64,000 nucleotides of DNA from Hexactinellida sp. DTS-2022 (lineage: Eukaryota > Porifera > Hexactinellida): contig JAPNXP010000014.1 of NCBI GenBank assembly GCA_028753945.1, forward strand, positions 4,712,001-4,776,000, given 5' to 3'. Below, in pieces: positions 52,885 through 64,000 of the stretch. Under the pieces are notes generated by a model. The model had not been told where the DNA came from, searched no databases, and saw only the letters and a list, made by a program, of their open reading frames with translations. Within the stretch, counting starts at the first letter, position 1, and every line of letters begins with the position of its first letter. A program made the translations under genes and the position numbers.

Positions 52885-53499
52885 AATGAATTAACAAAAA
52901 ACAATATTCATAATGTAAATCCTATCAATTTATATACAAACTTGTTGTTCTTAAAATTGCAATTTAGATATTACTAAATATATTAGTAAGAAGCAATAGC
53001 ATACTCAAATCAACATATAGAAAATATATATAATGATACAATAATATTAAAGTACCATAGTGAATTTTAAGTATAAAATTTCCTATCTAGTAAGCAATTA
53101 CTGACAACAGTAAAACTGGAAAGGAATAGTCCTTCAGGTACTAGGTGGAAATATGATAACTTTTTCACCTATAATATACGTATACATGGTAAGGAACAGG
53201 TCGACATTTGTCTACGTACTATTTACTTAACTAATAATTCTTTTATATCAAATTGGGGATACATACAAATTGTGAAAGGGTCAGGAATGGATTTACTAGA
53301 TACTATTTTTCTACCTTTTTGGATGTAATTAAGGTAACAAATAAGAAATGACTAAATATCCGCACTTTTTTCGAGTTTTGGAAAGCAATGAAAAAATGAG
53401 ATCATATCTGGAATTAATGTGCAACGTCTAAAATAGTAATATTTATTATATTATATTATATTATATTATATTTATTTACTTTCAACATGTTCTAAATGT
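52885..53499. other. Upstream region of the seven-helix gene
   Basis: The proximal ~250 bases are shared with 51142-51480. A (TATAT)n-like tract lies at 53445-53475. No gene. Confidence 0.4.
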
Positions 53500-53872
53500 T
53501 AGGGCTGAAACGAATATTCGAAATGTAACGAACGAACCTTTTTCTAAACGAACGAATATTCGAATATTCGTTCGTTTGGATCACTAAGCATTAAATCTAT
53601 TTCAGACACAAAATACATTGGAAAATAGGTTTTTGTTAAATGCTACAATGGTTTAATAATAGTTTTAAAGTGTATTAGACAACAAGTTAACTAATATTCA
53701 GCTAGTTTAGGTAGGAATTTATATTTAGTATCTCTCCAAGCTAAAACAAAAGTAATATTGATGTCCAAAAGTAGTAAACGAATATCCGTTCAAACTAATA
53801 TTTGTCCAAACGAATATTCGTTAATCATTTCGAACGAATATTCGAATATTCTATATATTCGTTTCAGCCCTA
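53500..53872. mobile_element. hAT-like MITE with GAATATTCG palindromes
   Basis: 373 bp. Ends TAGGGCTGAAACGAATATTC and TTCGTTTCAGCCCTA. Flanked by ctaaatgt on both sides (53492-53499 and 53873-53880). The interior repeats ACGAATATTCG. Confidence 0.9.
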
Positions 53873-54911
53873 CTAAATGTCAACATGTACTAACATATAC
53901 ATACTTACAAATTATCTATATATTAAAAGGGGCTATCTGTAAAGTATAATTCAGATCTCTTAGTTTGGAAAGAGAACTCTAATCAATGACTGTCTATTCT
54001 GTAGATTTATATATATCCCATAACTTCTAAGTTAAGTGTCACCTCTGATACATGCTGTGGATAATGAGTAGGTATACGTATATTCATAGACTACTTAATA
54101 CATTATTTAATAGTTTGATGCGACTTGTCAGGACTTTCCTAGGCAATGCTACTGTCTGATTAATCAAACTGGTATATAGTACAGTATACTATTCTAATTA
54201 GCCCTGGGTGAGAAAATACTTCACATGTTTAAAATAATTGCTGTAATTATATTTAGTACTAGAGAAAGCTATTGAGAAGACATTTAGGCTCCTATAATAA
54301 TAAGTCGCATTTAAATGCTCGCTTTGGATGAAATGGAACTTGCTATTAGAGCAATAATATTGCTATTAAAGCAATTGATAATATGCGAACTTCTACAGAA
54401 TAACAAATTACAAGAAGCTAACCATAAGTAATGGTTGTATCATTAAACTCATCAATAGTTGGCAAAACCAATTCATTTTCTTGGATAACCAACTAAATCA
54501 GATAAAGTGAGTTAATTAAATCAACTACGTAATTTCTAAATTGAGTTTTTCAATCAACTCACTTCTAATTGAGTTATTGAATCAACTCAAAAAAGAGAAT
54601 TCCTGGGAACCAGTTAAAGCAATGTATTGACAGAGTTGAATGAGTAGGATACATAGTAAAATAATTAAGAACTACAGTGCAACCTCGATTATCCAAACAC
54701 GTGAAGTGGAGATCTACACTTTGGAATAATTCTGGATTAACTAATTTATGGAATAACTTTGGGACCAGCCAGGTATATTCGGTTAATTGAAGTTCGGACT
54801 GTAATTTGGAATATGCAGTTTATGGACACGTCGACACGCTTGGTTTCCAAAAGTTTAAACTGTAAATATATACCGCATGTTCAACAAAGAATAACAAACA
54901 CATCCAAAATA
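53873..54911. other. AT-rich DNA with transposon fragments
   Basis: A Helitron-like 5' end (tctatatattaaaaggggc) lies at about 53924. A truncated pogo-like start (cagtgcaacctcgattatcc) lies near 54684. No gene seen. Confidence 0.4.
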
Positions 54912-54986
54912 CAGTAGAACCCCGTTAATACGAACAGCAACGGACGGTAAAAATTTCGTTTAATCCGGATTTCTTATTAACTGGAG

Positions 54987-55582
54987 CAGAGATGCAGCAG
55001 TCCAGACCGGGACCGGACCGACCGGTTTCAGGTTGGTCCTTCCGCTTATTTTCAAGTGCGGTCTGGACCGGCCCAAATTATCGATTTAACGGTCTGGACC
55101 GGTCCATCCATAGGCGCAAAGTACGGTGGTGCAGGTGGTGCAAGTGCACCACCGGCACTCAGCGATAGAAGTGCCGGTGGTGCAAGGTGGTGCTAAGTCA
55201 ACCTGTACTTTGTATTGAGGTGCACCACTGGCACTTTTGGTACTTTGTATTGAGGTGCACCACTGGCACTTTTGGCTACAGGTCAAAAGTTTGCGCCTAT
55301 GGGTCCATCGGTCTGGACTCACCCTGGATTGGACAAACGATCAGGCTCCAATCCGTTATTTCCCATTGTTTACAAGCACATAAGTAATAAATATCTTATA
55401 AATACAAGTGGATATAATTAGCCACTCTACAATGCGGTCTGTAACTGTCCAAATAAGGGATATAACGGTCTGGACCGGTCCAATATTTTGATCATACAGT
55501 CTGGACCAGTCCGGACTGTCCAGAAAAAAAAATCATGACGGTCCGGTCCGGTACATGAAATTTCCGGGCCGCTGCATCTCTG
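54987..55582. mobile_element. Middle hAT-like MITE (nested)
   Basis: Ends CAGAGATGCAGCAG and CCGCTGCATCTCTG. Flanked by aactggag (54979-54986 and 55583-55590). The interior consists of GGTCTGGACCGGTCC-like repeats. It is in turn split by 55109-55301. Confidence 0.9.
55109..55301. mobile_element. Inner hAT-like MITE (doubly nested)
   Basis: 193 bp. Ends CATAGGCGCAAA and TTTGCGCCTATG. Flanked by ggtccatc (55101-55108 and 55302-55309). The interior repeats gaggtgcaccactggcactt in both orientations. Confidence 0.9.
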
Positions 55583-55787
55583 AACTGGAGTAATACCCAT
55601 TTAATAGCCATTGTAGGGATCTGATTTGTGAACTGTTTGTTCGTATTAATCGGAATTTTGTATTAACCGTGTTCGTACTAACGAGGTTCTACTGTATCAA
55701 GAAATCAAATAATTTATAAATTAACATCAAGAAAATGATACATCGTAGGGACTTTACAAAATTCGTTCATATTACATATACTTATTA

Positions 55788-58770
55788 TTATGTATAAATA
55801 GTGTAATTAGATGCATTCCTCCAGTTGTTAGGTGTGATAAAGTGAAGATATGAGTCCAATCGATCCAGGGTCATTAGTATAACACAAAATGCTGACCAGA
55901 TTACTATGAATAGTAGAAACGCCCAATGCGAAAAAGGAGATTTGTGTGGATTATTGTACTCTCCTCTCTCGCGACTAATCACACGTCTGCTAGCAAACAC
56001 CAACGCAACAGGAATAAGATACTGTACACAGACTCCTGCGTAGGAGCCCGTTATGCCCACCAATAGCTCTACATCCATGGTGAAGAATGCTATTATCAGA
56101 GGAGGGCCCATTGCCAGCAATGGGAATACCACTCTATCGATTAACCAGTGGTCTTTAACTCGGAATTGTGACCAGAAGGATTTTAAGTTTTCTCGCAGCG
56201 TAATGCCAATAATAGGGAAGCTCGTGCTCAGTGTAAATACAGGGAATAATGCTAGGAAATAGTAAATAAAATATGAGACTATTGGACTGGCAGGAAAGGT
56301 GTTTTTGAAATTTAGAGTGTACACGTCTTCCATTTCGGCTGCGTTGAATCTAAGATACAATTAATAATAATAACAATATCGAAAAAAGTGCTTATGTGGT
56401 TTGTATTATAATATATTTTTGACTTATTTGTATGGGCTTTTATAGACCGTCTAGAAATAGACCGCTACATATAAGGATGCTCGCTCTATAATTTATTGCA
56501 AGATTTTCCTAGTTACATAGTGTTGGTATATTTAGCATCTATTGGCGATTATTAATAAAAACTCCTTAGGGTTAGGGGCGGTTATTCTATGGTGGCTATT
56601 ATTCGCGTAAATACGGTATTTATCGACCGAATTTATAATCTAACTACTAACCTGAATGCAGCAGAGAATGCTAAAGTAGCGTAGTAGCATAGAATAGAGA
56701 AATAATCCACAAACAGGAGAATATTGACACCTTTTTTGTTGTTGAGAGGAGTGACCATGCCAGGGATAGAGTGCTGGCACATAAACGCGTAAATAATAAC
56801 ACCAAACAGATTGGGTATAAATTGGAAGTTAGCTATGGGTGGACTGGCTTTATCTCCCATTCCAATGTGTATAAAAGCGATTATTATCATCATTAGGAAC
56901 GCTACATTTCGCAGTATAGCAGTGATCAGCTGTAACCATTTGGATTTACTGAGATCGAAGAATATTAGTGGGCCGAGCAGTAGAATGAATAGCACTATGT
57001 AGAGCCTATAGGAATATGTATTGATTCTGAATAAATAAGAACTCATAAATACATTAGTATACACAAGGATATAAATATTAATGAGTTCAATAAATTGCGC
57101 AATAATAAATCCAATGAATCAGCATAGTGATTGAGTAAAGGTAAGTCTTCTATACAATTTAAAAAGTATTTATTTTCCGAACGGCCTGACTTAGGTAAAA
57201 TAAATTAATTGTTTATCATCCGGAATTTTCAGAAAATACGGACGGCGGACGGGATTTTATTTTTATTTTCATTAAATGCAAATAACATTATCCTATGCCA
57301 AACAGTAGAAATTTATATTTTATTTAATTAGAAATCAAAAATATACTTATTCTTAAATACGGTAATAAGAATCACCCAGAGTTTTATCCAGGCGCGTAAG
57401 TTTGAAAGAAAACTTTTCTAGGGGTGTGAAAATCGAGATATGCAGTAATAAAGTAATACAAATAATTTAGTAATTTAGACGCGTGTAAGCGAACTCAAAC
57501 TAAATCTAGGCGCACAGAATTTTCGCCTGGAATAAATCCTAGTATCACCTGTATAGACTCATGAATGATAACATCCCATAGCACAGTACATTAGGCACAA
57601 TAGTCCCATTACTCCTGTTAGTAGCGAGAACACCATCAAATTCTGTCAAATTATGTACAGGCAGACTTGGATACACACACGTTATGTTAGCCATACTCTT
57701 TGGGACTGTAGCAATATAAATAGCCATGTCTCCATAGAGATACACTATAATAGCGATGTAGTAGAGCAGACGAGCTATCGGGCTGAAGAACAGGTTAGCC
57801 ATATCTCCCATCTCGTAGCGAGTCTTGAGTTGATAGGAGTCTGCCTGCTGCTCTTCTATAGTTTGGTTAGTGAAGAGTAAGGGCGCTGTCTCCTCTGTAG
57901 ACAAACTGGAGACTATGTCCAGGCCCTCTGCGTCCTCTATCGTGTCTCTGTGTGTCTGTGGAATTAAGTTATTCGTTACCAGGGGAGTATAAATACAAGT
58001 TAAGCAGCCCTGTAGCCATAAAGTGCTGAGTCTCATAAATTATGAAACCCTAGGTATATTCAAGGGAGTTAAATTGGATAGTAAGAATTCTCAGGGGGGC
58101 TATGGGCCTGTAGTTAAGGAAAATAAATACAACCGTTCATACTCCAATACAACATCAAATAATTAAACGGTGTATCCATGGTACATAGAAGGGATGCCCT
58201 ACTAACTCTATCATAAATTGTTTAGAGAAGGAGTAAGGCCGCATAGCTAGTACAAATATTTACTAGCTATACTATAACCATTAGTTTAGTGAGTAGGCTG
58301 CATAGCGGTACCGATCCGTCGCAAAGTGACCGAGACCGAAGGGCTCGTTAGATAAAATACATTGACTATTGACTCACCTGTAGAAAGCTAGACTCCGGTA
58401 CATCCCCCTTAGGCATGGTCCTCGGTACCACTACAGCATAGCTATAGGCACGATCTCTCTCCTTCCTCTTGATAGACCCGTAAGCATTAGCATTAGCCAT
58501 AGCCTCTATGACGTATGTAGCTGTCATGTAGCTCAGCATAGCCAGCACTATCAGCAGAAATAAGCCCAGCAGCCAGCCGGCCATAGCGAATGCTTTAGGC
58601 ATTGCTATTGCTCCCACACCCACTATCAGATTCAAAATGTACACAAATGCGAATAGTCGCGAGTAGGATGGCTGTGAGGTCTTTTTGCGAGACTTTTTGA
58701 ATGCATTACCAGTGAGAGAGTTGATGTTGAGTAGGGACTTTCTCTGCGCTGTATTCTTGATTAGTGGCAT
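55788..58770 (-). CDS. TMEM104: TMEM104-like amino-acid transporter family protein
   Basis: Four exons join in frame: 58770-58378 (donor GTGAGT), 57955-57549 (acceptor ttccacag, donor GTGATA), 57026-56652 (acceptor ttattcag, donor GTTAGT) and 56349-55788 (acceptor gtatcttag). Product 578 residues. Diagnostic stretches are FVYILNLIVGVGAIAMPKAF, YEMGDMANLF, YIAIIVYLYGDMAIYIATVP, LFILLLGPLIFFDLSKSKWL, NLFGVIIYAFMCQHSIPG, MEDVYTLNF and LVGITGSYAGVCVQYLIPVA, matching the multi-pass TMEM104 protein of the AAAP/SLC38-like superfamily. The N-terminal ~35 residues and the loop between helices 2 and 3 are the variable parts. Substrate not established. Introns of 422, 478-522 and 302 bp; two contain transposon ends. 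Confidence 0.92.
56440..56620. mobile_element. MITE terminus in TMEM104 intron 3
   Basis: Right end ggctattattcgcgtaaatacgg matches, inverted and with changes, the ends of the MITE at 38394-38653. The left border is not clear. Confidence 0.4.
58228..58347 (+). mobile_element. Helitron-like 3' end in TMEM104 intron 1
   Basis: Ends GACCGAAGGGCTCG followed by T, with GTCGCAAAGTGAC and gtaaggccgcatagc hairpin pieces. It lies only about 25 bases from the exon 1 donor site. The 5' part is missing. Confidence 0.6.
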
Positions 58771-59796
58771 TGTTTATCTACAATGAAGTATGAATATAAA
58801 CGTAAATATTCGTTGATATTTCATAAATATTCGAAATATCAACGAAAAACAAATTGGTCAACTATAAACTTTCGTTATTGAAGATATTCCAATTTGATCG
58901 AAAATATATTTCAGCAATCCACTCATTCTGTCTCGTTAGACAATTATCTTAGTTGTATCAATTATTTACAGCTATTCTTTCCATGCCACGAGCTAGGACT
59001 TACCACTTCAACTATTATGGAGTAATTAATTAATTAAATGCTATTTTCAATTCGACAGTTGCATTTATTTTGAGAACCTAACTAACTATTAATTAATTGA
59101 GACATTGCTTCTACGTTTGAGTATTAATACTTTCTCATTTGTGAATAATATTGAATTACTAAATAAAGAATGTCTTTGGTCAAATGATTACTCTATAATA
59201 GCTCGATATACGTATGCTTTGTAAGGAGTTATTCAATTGAATGGAGCATTGTCTTTAGGGAAGTGGCGGTCCCAGCCCCAAACCCCGGGTTAAATTATTC
59301 TGTCCCGGACCTAACCCTGCTTGTTAGTATAATTACACGGGCACGTCCCGAATTTATACAAAAATCCCCTCTCCTGCCCCAGGAGCCAGGATGGCAAGAT
59401 CCTGCGACCCCCTTGCTTTAGGGCACGATACGGTGTAAGCGCGCTTTGGGCCCGTCAATAAATCGCTAGCGTTTTAAACCCCCGTCCCTAAAGCCCTAGC
59501 GTTTTGTGGACTCCGGTCCCTATATCGCTAGTGTTTTAAAGCCCAGGGCCCAAAACGCTAGCGATTTAGAGACTTGGTCCCTAAAACTCTGGGGTCCCCA
59601 AAACACGTTTACAACGGTACTAAATTACTGTAAATATAACTTTATAACCCATTTGTGTGAGTATTAATTAAAGAATAAAATTAGCAATTTTAGACGGGAA
59701 AGAATAGGTTGAAATCACTATCTTGTTGTCTTCCACTGTTAATTAATTAATCAAATGCAAATCTTAGAAAATACGTAGAAATCAACACTAATATAA
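58771..59796. other. TMEM104 upstream DNA and a GC-rich patch
   Basis: AT-rich up to about 59250. From 59260 to 59600 there is a GC-rich block with repeated cgctagcgtttta and ccctaaa wording, likely a small transposon with a palindromic AACGCTAGCG motif; borders not found. No gene. Confidence 0.4.
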
Positions 59797-61594
59797 TCTA
59801 TATATTAAAAGAGGAATTGTTGTTTGTTTGTTTGTTTGGATGTTTGTCCGTAATTAATTGGAAAGACTACGAGTCCCAGAAAGCTGAAAATTTGTATACA
59901 GGGGTAATTTTGTACTGCGACAACGATCTATTGGTTTTTGAAACAAAATAACGGGATTATGACGTCACAGTTGCGAAAAACAGATATTTTGTACTAGCTT
60001 CCCAATTTTGATCCGATCTGTAGAAAATTCAAATCATTAGACGTACACTAAATTTCTACACCTGATAGCAGTTCACGAATTCCCATTTTACTTCTGATTG
60101 TGACACAGTTAATTAATTAGTCCCTGCACTAATCAACCATAAATAGTGTATCGTACCAACACAGGTATAGCAAAGTGCAAGTGTGTGTGTGTGTGTTTGT
60201 CTGTCCAGAATTAATAGGAAAGACTACGAGTCCTAGAAAGCTGAAAATTGGCATGCAGGGGTAATTTTACACGCTGACAACGATCTATTGGTTTTCTAAG
60301 CTAAATAACGGGATTATGACGTCATAAACGCACATATTTGAGAATAATTCATTCAGTTTTTATTCGATTCGCCCACAATCTTCGATAATAACACAACATG
60401 CAATGAGACACACGTATACCAATTTATGGGAATGTGACGTCACGTAGGAGCTAATTTGGATACAGCTCTTACACTTTTGTTTCAATCGACAAATAATTTT
60501 GTCACATTATAAAACAGAATGTATTGCATGTCTCTAGAAATTTTTATAATTTTCGCTTTTACTCTGAGCCAGGTGATAACAAAAATGTAACCTCCAATTG
60601 CTGCATCATTGCACATATTGAGGTTTATGATTTAATCTTCACCTACAATATTTCCGAAATTGCATACTTGATTAATCCAGTTTGGCTTCCATCAGTTTGT
60701 TTCTATTCGTGATGTATTTAGCTTACGTCAATCACATAAGTATGCTTTAATATTACCATCAATCTGATTTGTTTTGTTAACAAGAATGCGCTTAGAGTCT
60801 CTAATGCATTGTTTATTTATTACACCTATATTGGCTTCTACGATAATAAGACTATCAATGGAACCTAGGATTTCTACTAGAAATGAATTAAGTTAATTAA
60901 GTAATCTAAGATTTTGGTTCTGCTTAACGATGAGATTTATTATGTTAATTATTCCTATCGATTAAATTAAATATTCCTACCAATTAAATTAAATAATTCA
61001 CTAACCCAGCTCCTGCAAAATATATATAGTTTATGGAGGGATGTATAAATGTTTATTACTATTAAATCAAATAGTTTGCAACCCTGAATGTACCTCTGCA
61101 TAATAATGATTTAATGGTGAGAATAAGACCGCGAAGCGGTCTTATTCTCATCTTTAAACCATTATTATGCAGAGATTAAATCCAGAGTTGGTAAATTACT
61201 TTGCAATTTACTGAAATTAATTAATTGCGTATAATTTACCAACACATGTCTCAATTTATTTGAGCTAACAAGCTAACGTTTTAATATAGCTGAACGAGCT
61301 ACCCTTAAGAATTATTGAGCTATCAATTAACTAATAATTATTAACTAATGAGCAATGAGAATAACTTACAAACATAATTTCCCAAAACAAATTACAGTTA
61401 CTAATCAAAACCAAAAATGAATTTTAGGCACGGCACAGGTGAACTCATCATTAATATTATTGCTTTGGGGAGGGAAAGGCCGCGAAGCGGCCGTTAATTG
61501 TATTGCGTAGTGCCTAACACGAACGAACAAAAGTCGCGAAGCGACTTTTGTGAGAGAGTGATCCGTCGCGAAGCGACCGAGACCGAAGGGCTCG
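59797..61594 (+). mobile_element. Helitron-like element, long subfamily
   Basis: 1798 bp. Starts TCTATATATTAAAAGAGG after A and ends CCGAAGGGCTCG before T. The head segment with aaagactacgagtcc and gggattatgacgtca occurs twice (59870-59960 and 60220-60320). The tail shares the hairpin gaccgcgaagcggtc and further GTCGCGAAGCGAC palindromes with 30686-31857. A 62-codon frame at 60524 is not convincing. No Rep/helicase. Confidence 0.8.
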
Positions 61595-62097
61595 TATTAC
61601 AAAAATATGGAGATTTAACCATGATTAGTATTGATTATACATATTATCAAAATGAATTTAAATACTATCCGACTAAACATTATAGCTTTTGTAAAAATTC
61701 ATCATGAAATTATTGGTCCGGCTTGCGCCGGGCCTGCCGGACATAGCGCGCCTACTCCTACGCACATGATTGTCTAAATCTGAGATTTGTCGAAATTTGA
61801 ATAATTTTATTCAACATTTTAGCCACATCCACAGTGTGGCATTTGGGCAGTAAAACTTTCTAATTCCGATCATATTTTTTTTCAAATACTTCATTATTTA
61901 AAACTTACGGAGCATTGGTTCACCGAATGAAGGAGGGGGGTCGGGGGGGATGGCGTTCCCCCCCAAATACACCACAGGGATTATTTGCTATTTCCCCTTG
62001 TTGGCTATGAACCCCAGCCTGGTCAGTAGCTCTATGATTAGTGGGCCCGTGAGCACAGTTCTTGTATGTGCTTAGCAAAACCAGCATATTGTATAAA
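61595..62097. other. Unassigned DNA upstream of the second NHL gene
   Basis: Contains a fragment of the GGTCCGGC family (about 61710-61765) and a poly-G/poly-C block at 61930-61970. No exon recognised, although the missing N-terminal part of the NHL gene might lie here. Confidence 0.4.
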
Positions 62098-62577
62098 CAG
62101 GGTTGCCAACCCTCCCGCTTTGGCGGGAGTCTCCCGCTTTTTTGCCTTTTTTCTCTCATCCTCTCGACCTCCCGCCAAACTTTTAAAACTCCCGCTTTTT
62201 GGAAATTGTTTATATATTTAGATTTTATGATAATTAAGTAAAATAACGGGATTTGTTTCAATTATTCAAGTAAATTAGTCAACCTAAGAGCAACAAGTTT
62301 TTTTCCTTTTAGTTTTTTTTCAAGTTTTTTTAGTTGTAGTTTTTAATTTTCAGTTGTTTTTCGAGTACCAAGTTTTTTTCCTAATTGTAGATATCAAAAC
62401 ATACTAAATAATCATATTATATCGTTCTATTCATGATAGATTTTTAAAAATAGCATATATATTGAGTCTCCCGCTTTTCTCCCGCTTTTTCATCTTCGAC
62501 CTCCCGCTTTTTGATAAAACTCCCGCCAAAATTGGCAAAATCTCCCGCTTTTTTGTTTTCAGAGGTTGGCAACCCTG
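62098..62577. mobile_element. MITE with CTCCCGC repeats next to the NHL gene
   Basis: 480 bp. Inverted ends CAGGGTTGCCAACC and GGTTGGCAACCCTG. The six bases tataaa occur on both sides. The interior repeats CTCCCGCTTTTT and GGCGGGAG. It ends 33 bases before the first ATG of the NHL frame, so it forms the present upstream region of that gene. Confidence 0.8.
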
Positions 62578-62609
62578 TATAAACACAAAAGGCTGCGTGA
62601 GATTTCCGT

Positions 62610-63539
62610 ATGGGGAGGCTATTATCACCACATATGAGATTACCTTTTGTGCGCATGACTGATTATGCCCACCGCTTAGCGGAGTGCATGCAGTGCTCGA
62701 TAGACCACAGAGCCATGCCCCTTCCCATCTGCATAGACTTTGCCGCACTGCCGAACTCAACGGTAGCTGTGGAAGCGGACGCCACGAGAAGCTTCTTCCC
62801 CAGGGCCATAGGCGAGGACGAGCTCACGGGACGGATGCATATCCTGCACGCTTTGGGTAGCAAAGTGGTTGTCTTCTCGTATGACGGACGCGCGCTATTC
62901 GAGTATACTATCGAGACACTTCCCAAATTCAAGCCCAGAGGAGTGTGCATAAGGAACAACCTGGTGTACATCACGGACCTCAGATCCCACAGAATGTACC
63001 TATTCACACTGGAGGGGGAGCTGGTCAGCTGTCGGCAGACTAACCACTGCGGCTCCGGCAAAGAGAGACCGACAGGACTAGCGGTAGACGGAGACAACAA
63101 CCTATACGTTTGTTGCAGGGAAGAGCTGCAAGTGTTCAACTGCGAACTCCCTGTACACCGAATTTTCGGGAGAGGTCTGATAGGAAGTCCGAAAGACGTC
63201 CAGTTACTTGGAGAGGATATCCTGGTGCTAAGCTGGGCCCCTAGCCCCGAGGTGTTTGCCCTCTCAAGCGAAGGGGCGGTGCTGAGTAGAGTAGCACTCG
63301 GAGATTGCGATAACTCCTCAACCAAACCTTGGTTCTTCGACCTGGATAGCTACGGAAACTACGTTTTGGTATTCAGTGTAAATGGAGCGGGCGTTGTCGA
63401 ATTGCGGTCCCCAGAGGGGAAGCTGCTGGCCTCTCAGAAACTGAAACAGCTGGAGAGACCCAGAGGCGTAAAGTTACTCAGAAACAAGACGATGCTTGCA
63501 GTGACGTCATACGGCAAGATGCATCTATCTTTGTTTTGA
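62610..63539 (+). CDS. NHL-propeller protein (309 aa frame), maybe 5' incomplete
   Basis: The frame is GC-rich compared with its surroundings and encodes NHL-type blades: ATRSFFPRAIGEDELTGRMH, then KPRGVCIRNNLVYITDLRSH, ERPTGLAVDGDNNLYVC, GSPKDVQLLGEDILVLSW, STKPWFFDLDSYGNYVLVFS and ERPRGVKLLRNKTMLAVTSY. Unlike the 405-residue gene it has no coiled coil. The first ~35 residues look atypical, and a cgcttag acceptor-like site near 62690 suggests that an upstream exon could exist. Likely a binding scaffold; partner unknown. Confidence 0.7.
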   Translation: MGRLLSPHMRLPFVRMTDYAHRLAECMQCSIDHRAMPLPICIDFAALPNSTVAVEADATRSFFPRAIGEDELTGRMHILHALGSKVVVFSYDGRALFEYTIETLPKFKPRGVCIRNNLVYITDLRSHRMYLFTLEGELVSCRQTNHCGSGKERPTGLAVDGDNNLYVCCREELQVFNCELPVHRIFGRGLIGSPKDVQLLGEDILVLSWAPSPEVFALSSEGAVLSRVALGDCDNSSTKPWFFDLDSYGNYVLVFSVNGAGVVELRSPEGKLLASQKLKQLERPRGVKLLRNKTMLAVTSYGKMHLSLF

Positions 63540-63601
63540 ATTGAGCCAAGGTGTATTTTATATCCAGTTTATAGCAAACCTATTATTACGACGGAAGCGC
63601 G

Positions 63602-63760
63602 GCAATTGATCGACTGACAACGTTTGCAATTGATCGAATTTCTAAGGTTTGCAATTGATCGACTTAGGTTTGCAATTGATCGAATTTCTAAGGTTTGCAA
63701 TTGATCGACTTAGGTTTGCAATTGATCGGATTTCTAAGGTTTGCAATTGATCGACTTAGT
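63602..63760. repeat. Seven TTTGCAATTGATCGA motifs in tandem
   Basis: The motif recurs seven times with spacers alternating between ctaagg-type and acttagg-type, giving a 46 bp double unit. Read in the sense of the RING gene at the right edge it is TCGATCAATTGCAAA, the same orientation and position (3' of the gene) as the array right of the FLYWCH-RING pseudogene. Confidence 0.85.
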
Positions 63761-63892
63761 GATAGACTTAATATGTGATTTATTCTAACTTTGAGTAATA
63801 TTTTTGAGAATATAATGATTTAATTAAGGAATTGAGAAAAGATAATGAATTAAAATTGGATAACAACAACAACAAAAATATTAGAGTAAAAA

Positions 63893-64000
63893 TTAAGTAA
63901 AAATATTGAATCTTTGTTCTATATTGCACCTGCATATTGGACATTGTTCCAAGGATGCACTGCATTCCTCACAACATTTTGCATGCCTGCAAGGAAGAAA
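63893..64000 (-). CDS. C-terminal end of a RING-finger protein (runs off window)
   Basis: Minus-strand reading from the edge: FLPCRHAKCCEECSASLEQC, then PICRCNIEQRFNIFT and stop. PCxH, CxxC and CPxC spacing is that of the second half of a C3HC4 RING, placed at the protein end as in IAP/MDM2-like ligases. A ttccttgcag at the edge could be a splice acceptor before HAKCC, or simply code for LPCR. The rest lies outside the window. Confidence 0.7.
   Translation of the reverse strand, partial: FLPCRHAKCCEECSASLEQCPICRCNIEQRFNIFT

Larger units (their letters stand above)
54912..55694. mobile_element. Outer pogo/Tigger-like MITE
   Basis: Starts CAGTAGAACCCCGTTAATAC and ends GTACTAACGAGGTTCTACTG, with TA on both sides. 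It is split by a hAT-like element (54987-55582). Without that insertion it would be about 180 bp. Confidence 0.88.

Noticed and set aside
55086-55387. Facing frames in the nested element near 55.2 kb
   Set aside because: They lie inside the inner MITE's inverted repeats (gaggtgcaccactgg units) and are non-coding.
62663-63325. 220-codon minus-strand frame opposite the second NHL gene
   Set aside because: It is the antisense shadow of a GC-rich coding exon and resembles no family.

Overview
This window is nuclear DNA of an animal (metazoan). The coding sequence includes a saposin-type acid sphingomyelinase, Mediator subunit 1, a TMEM104-type transporter and NHL-propeller proteins. Introns are short (about 300-870 bp) with GT/AG borders. 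Unique sequence is very AT-rich, and small DNA transposons are abundant. A non-bilaterian marine animal such as a sponge would fit, but that is a low-confidence inference.

Layout. 1-5 kb: no intact gene; a nest of small transposons and a decayed RING-between-RING ligase gene (3394-4147). 5.3-8.7 kb: an inverted duplication around a coiled-coil/NHL gene (6080-7297), whose second copy is cut short (7444-8031). 9-12.5 kb: a reversed two-unit piece of a ~1.2 kb tandem repeat. 12.5-13.6 kb: a broken Gin/KRBA2-like integrase. 15.2-18.8 kb and 34.6-38.9 kb: two copies of a segment, each with an intact single-exon sphingomyelinase. 19.2-20.9 kb: a FLYWCH-RING pseudogene between opposed arrays of a 14-15 bp motif. 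22.6-34.3 kb: about eight units of the ~1.2 kb repeat, each headed by a ~125 bp hairpin. 39.5 kb: a small ORF ending in a 2A-like DVEVNPGP motif. 41.3-43.95 kb: two-exon MED1. 46-51 kb: transposon debris. 51.8-52.9 kb: a seven-helix membrane protein gene with a frame break and a partial duplicate beside it. 54.9-55.7 kb: three transposons nested in one another. 55.8-58.8 kb: four-exon TMEM104. 59.8-61.6 kb: a Helitron-like element. 62.6-63.5 kb: a second NHL gene. Right edge: the end of a RING-finger gene on the minus strand.

Function. The host genes are unrelated to each other: lysosomal/secreted lipid hydrolysis, transcription, transport, and ubiquitin/NHL-type scaffolds. There is no operon-like unit. 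The strongest structure is the mobile DNA. Many insertion ends can be fixed to the base from target-site duplications or from empty sites in the paralogous sphingomyelinase segments and repeat units.
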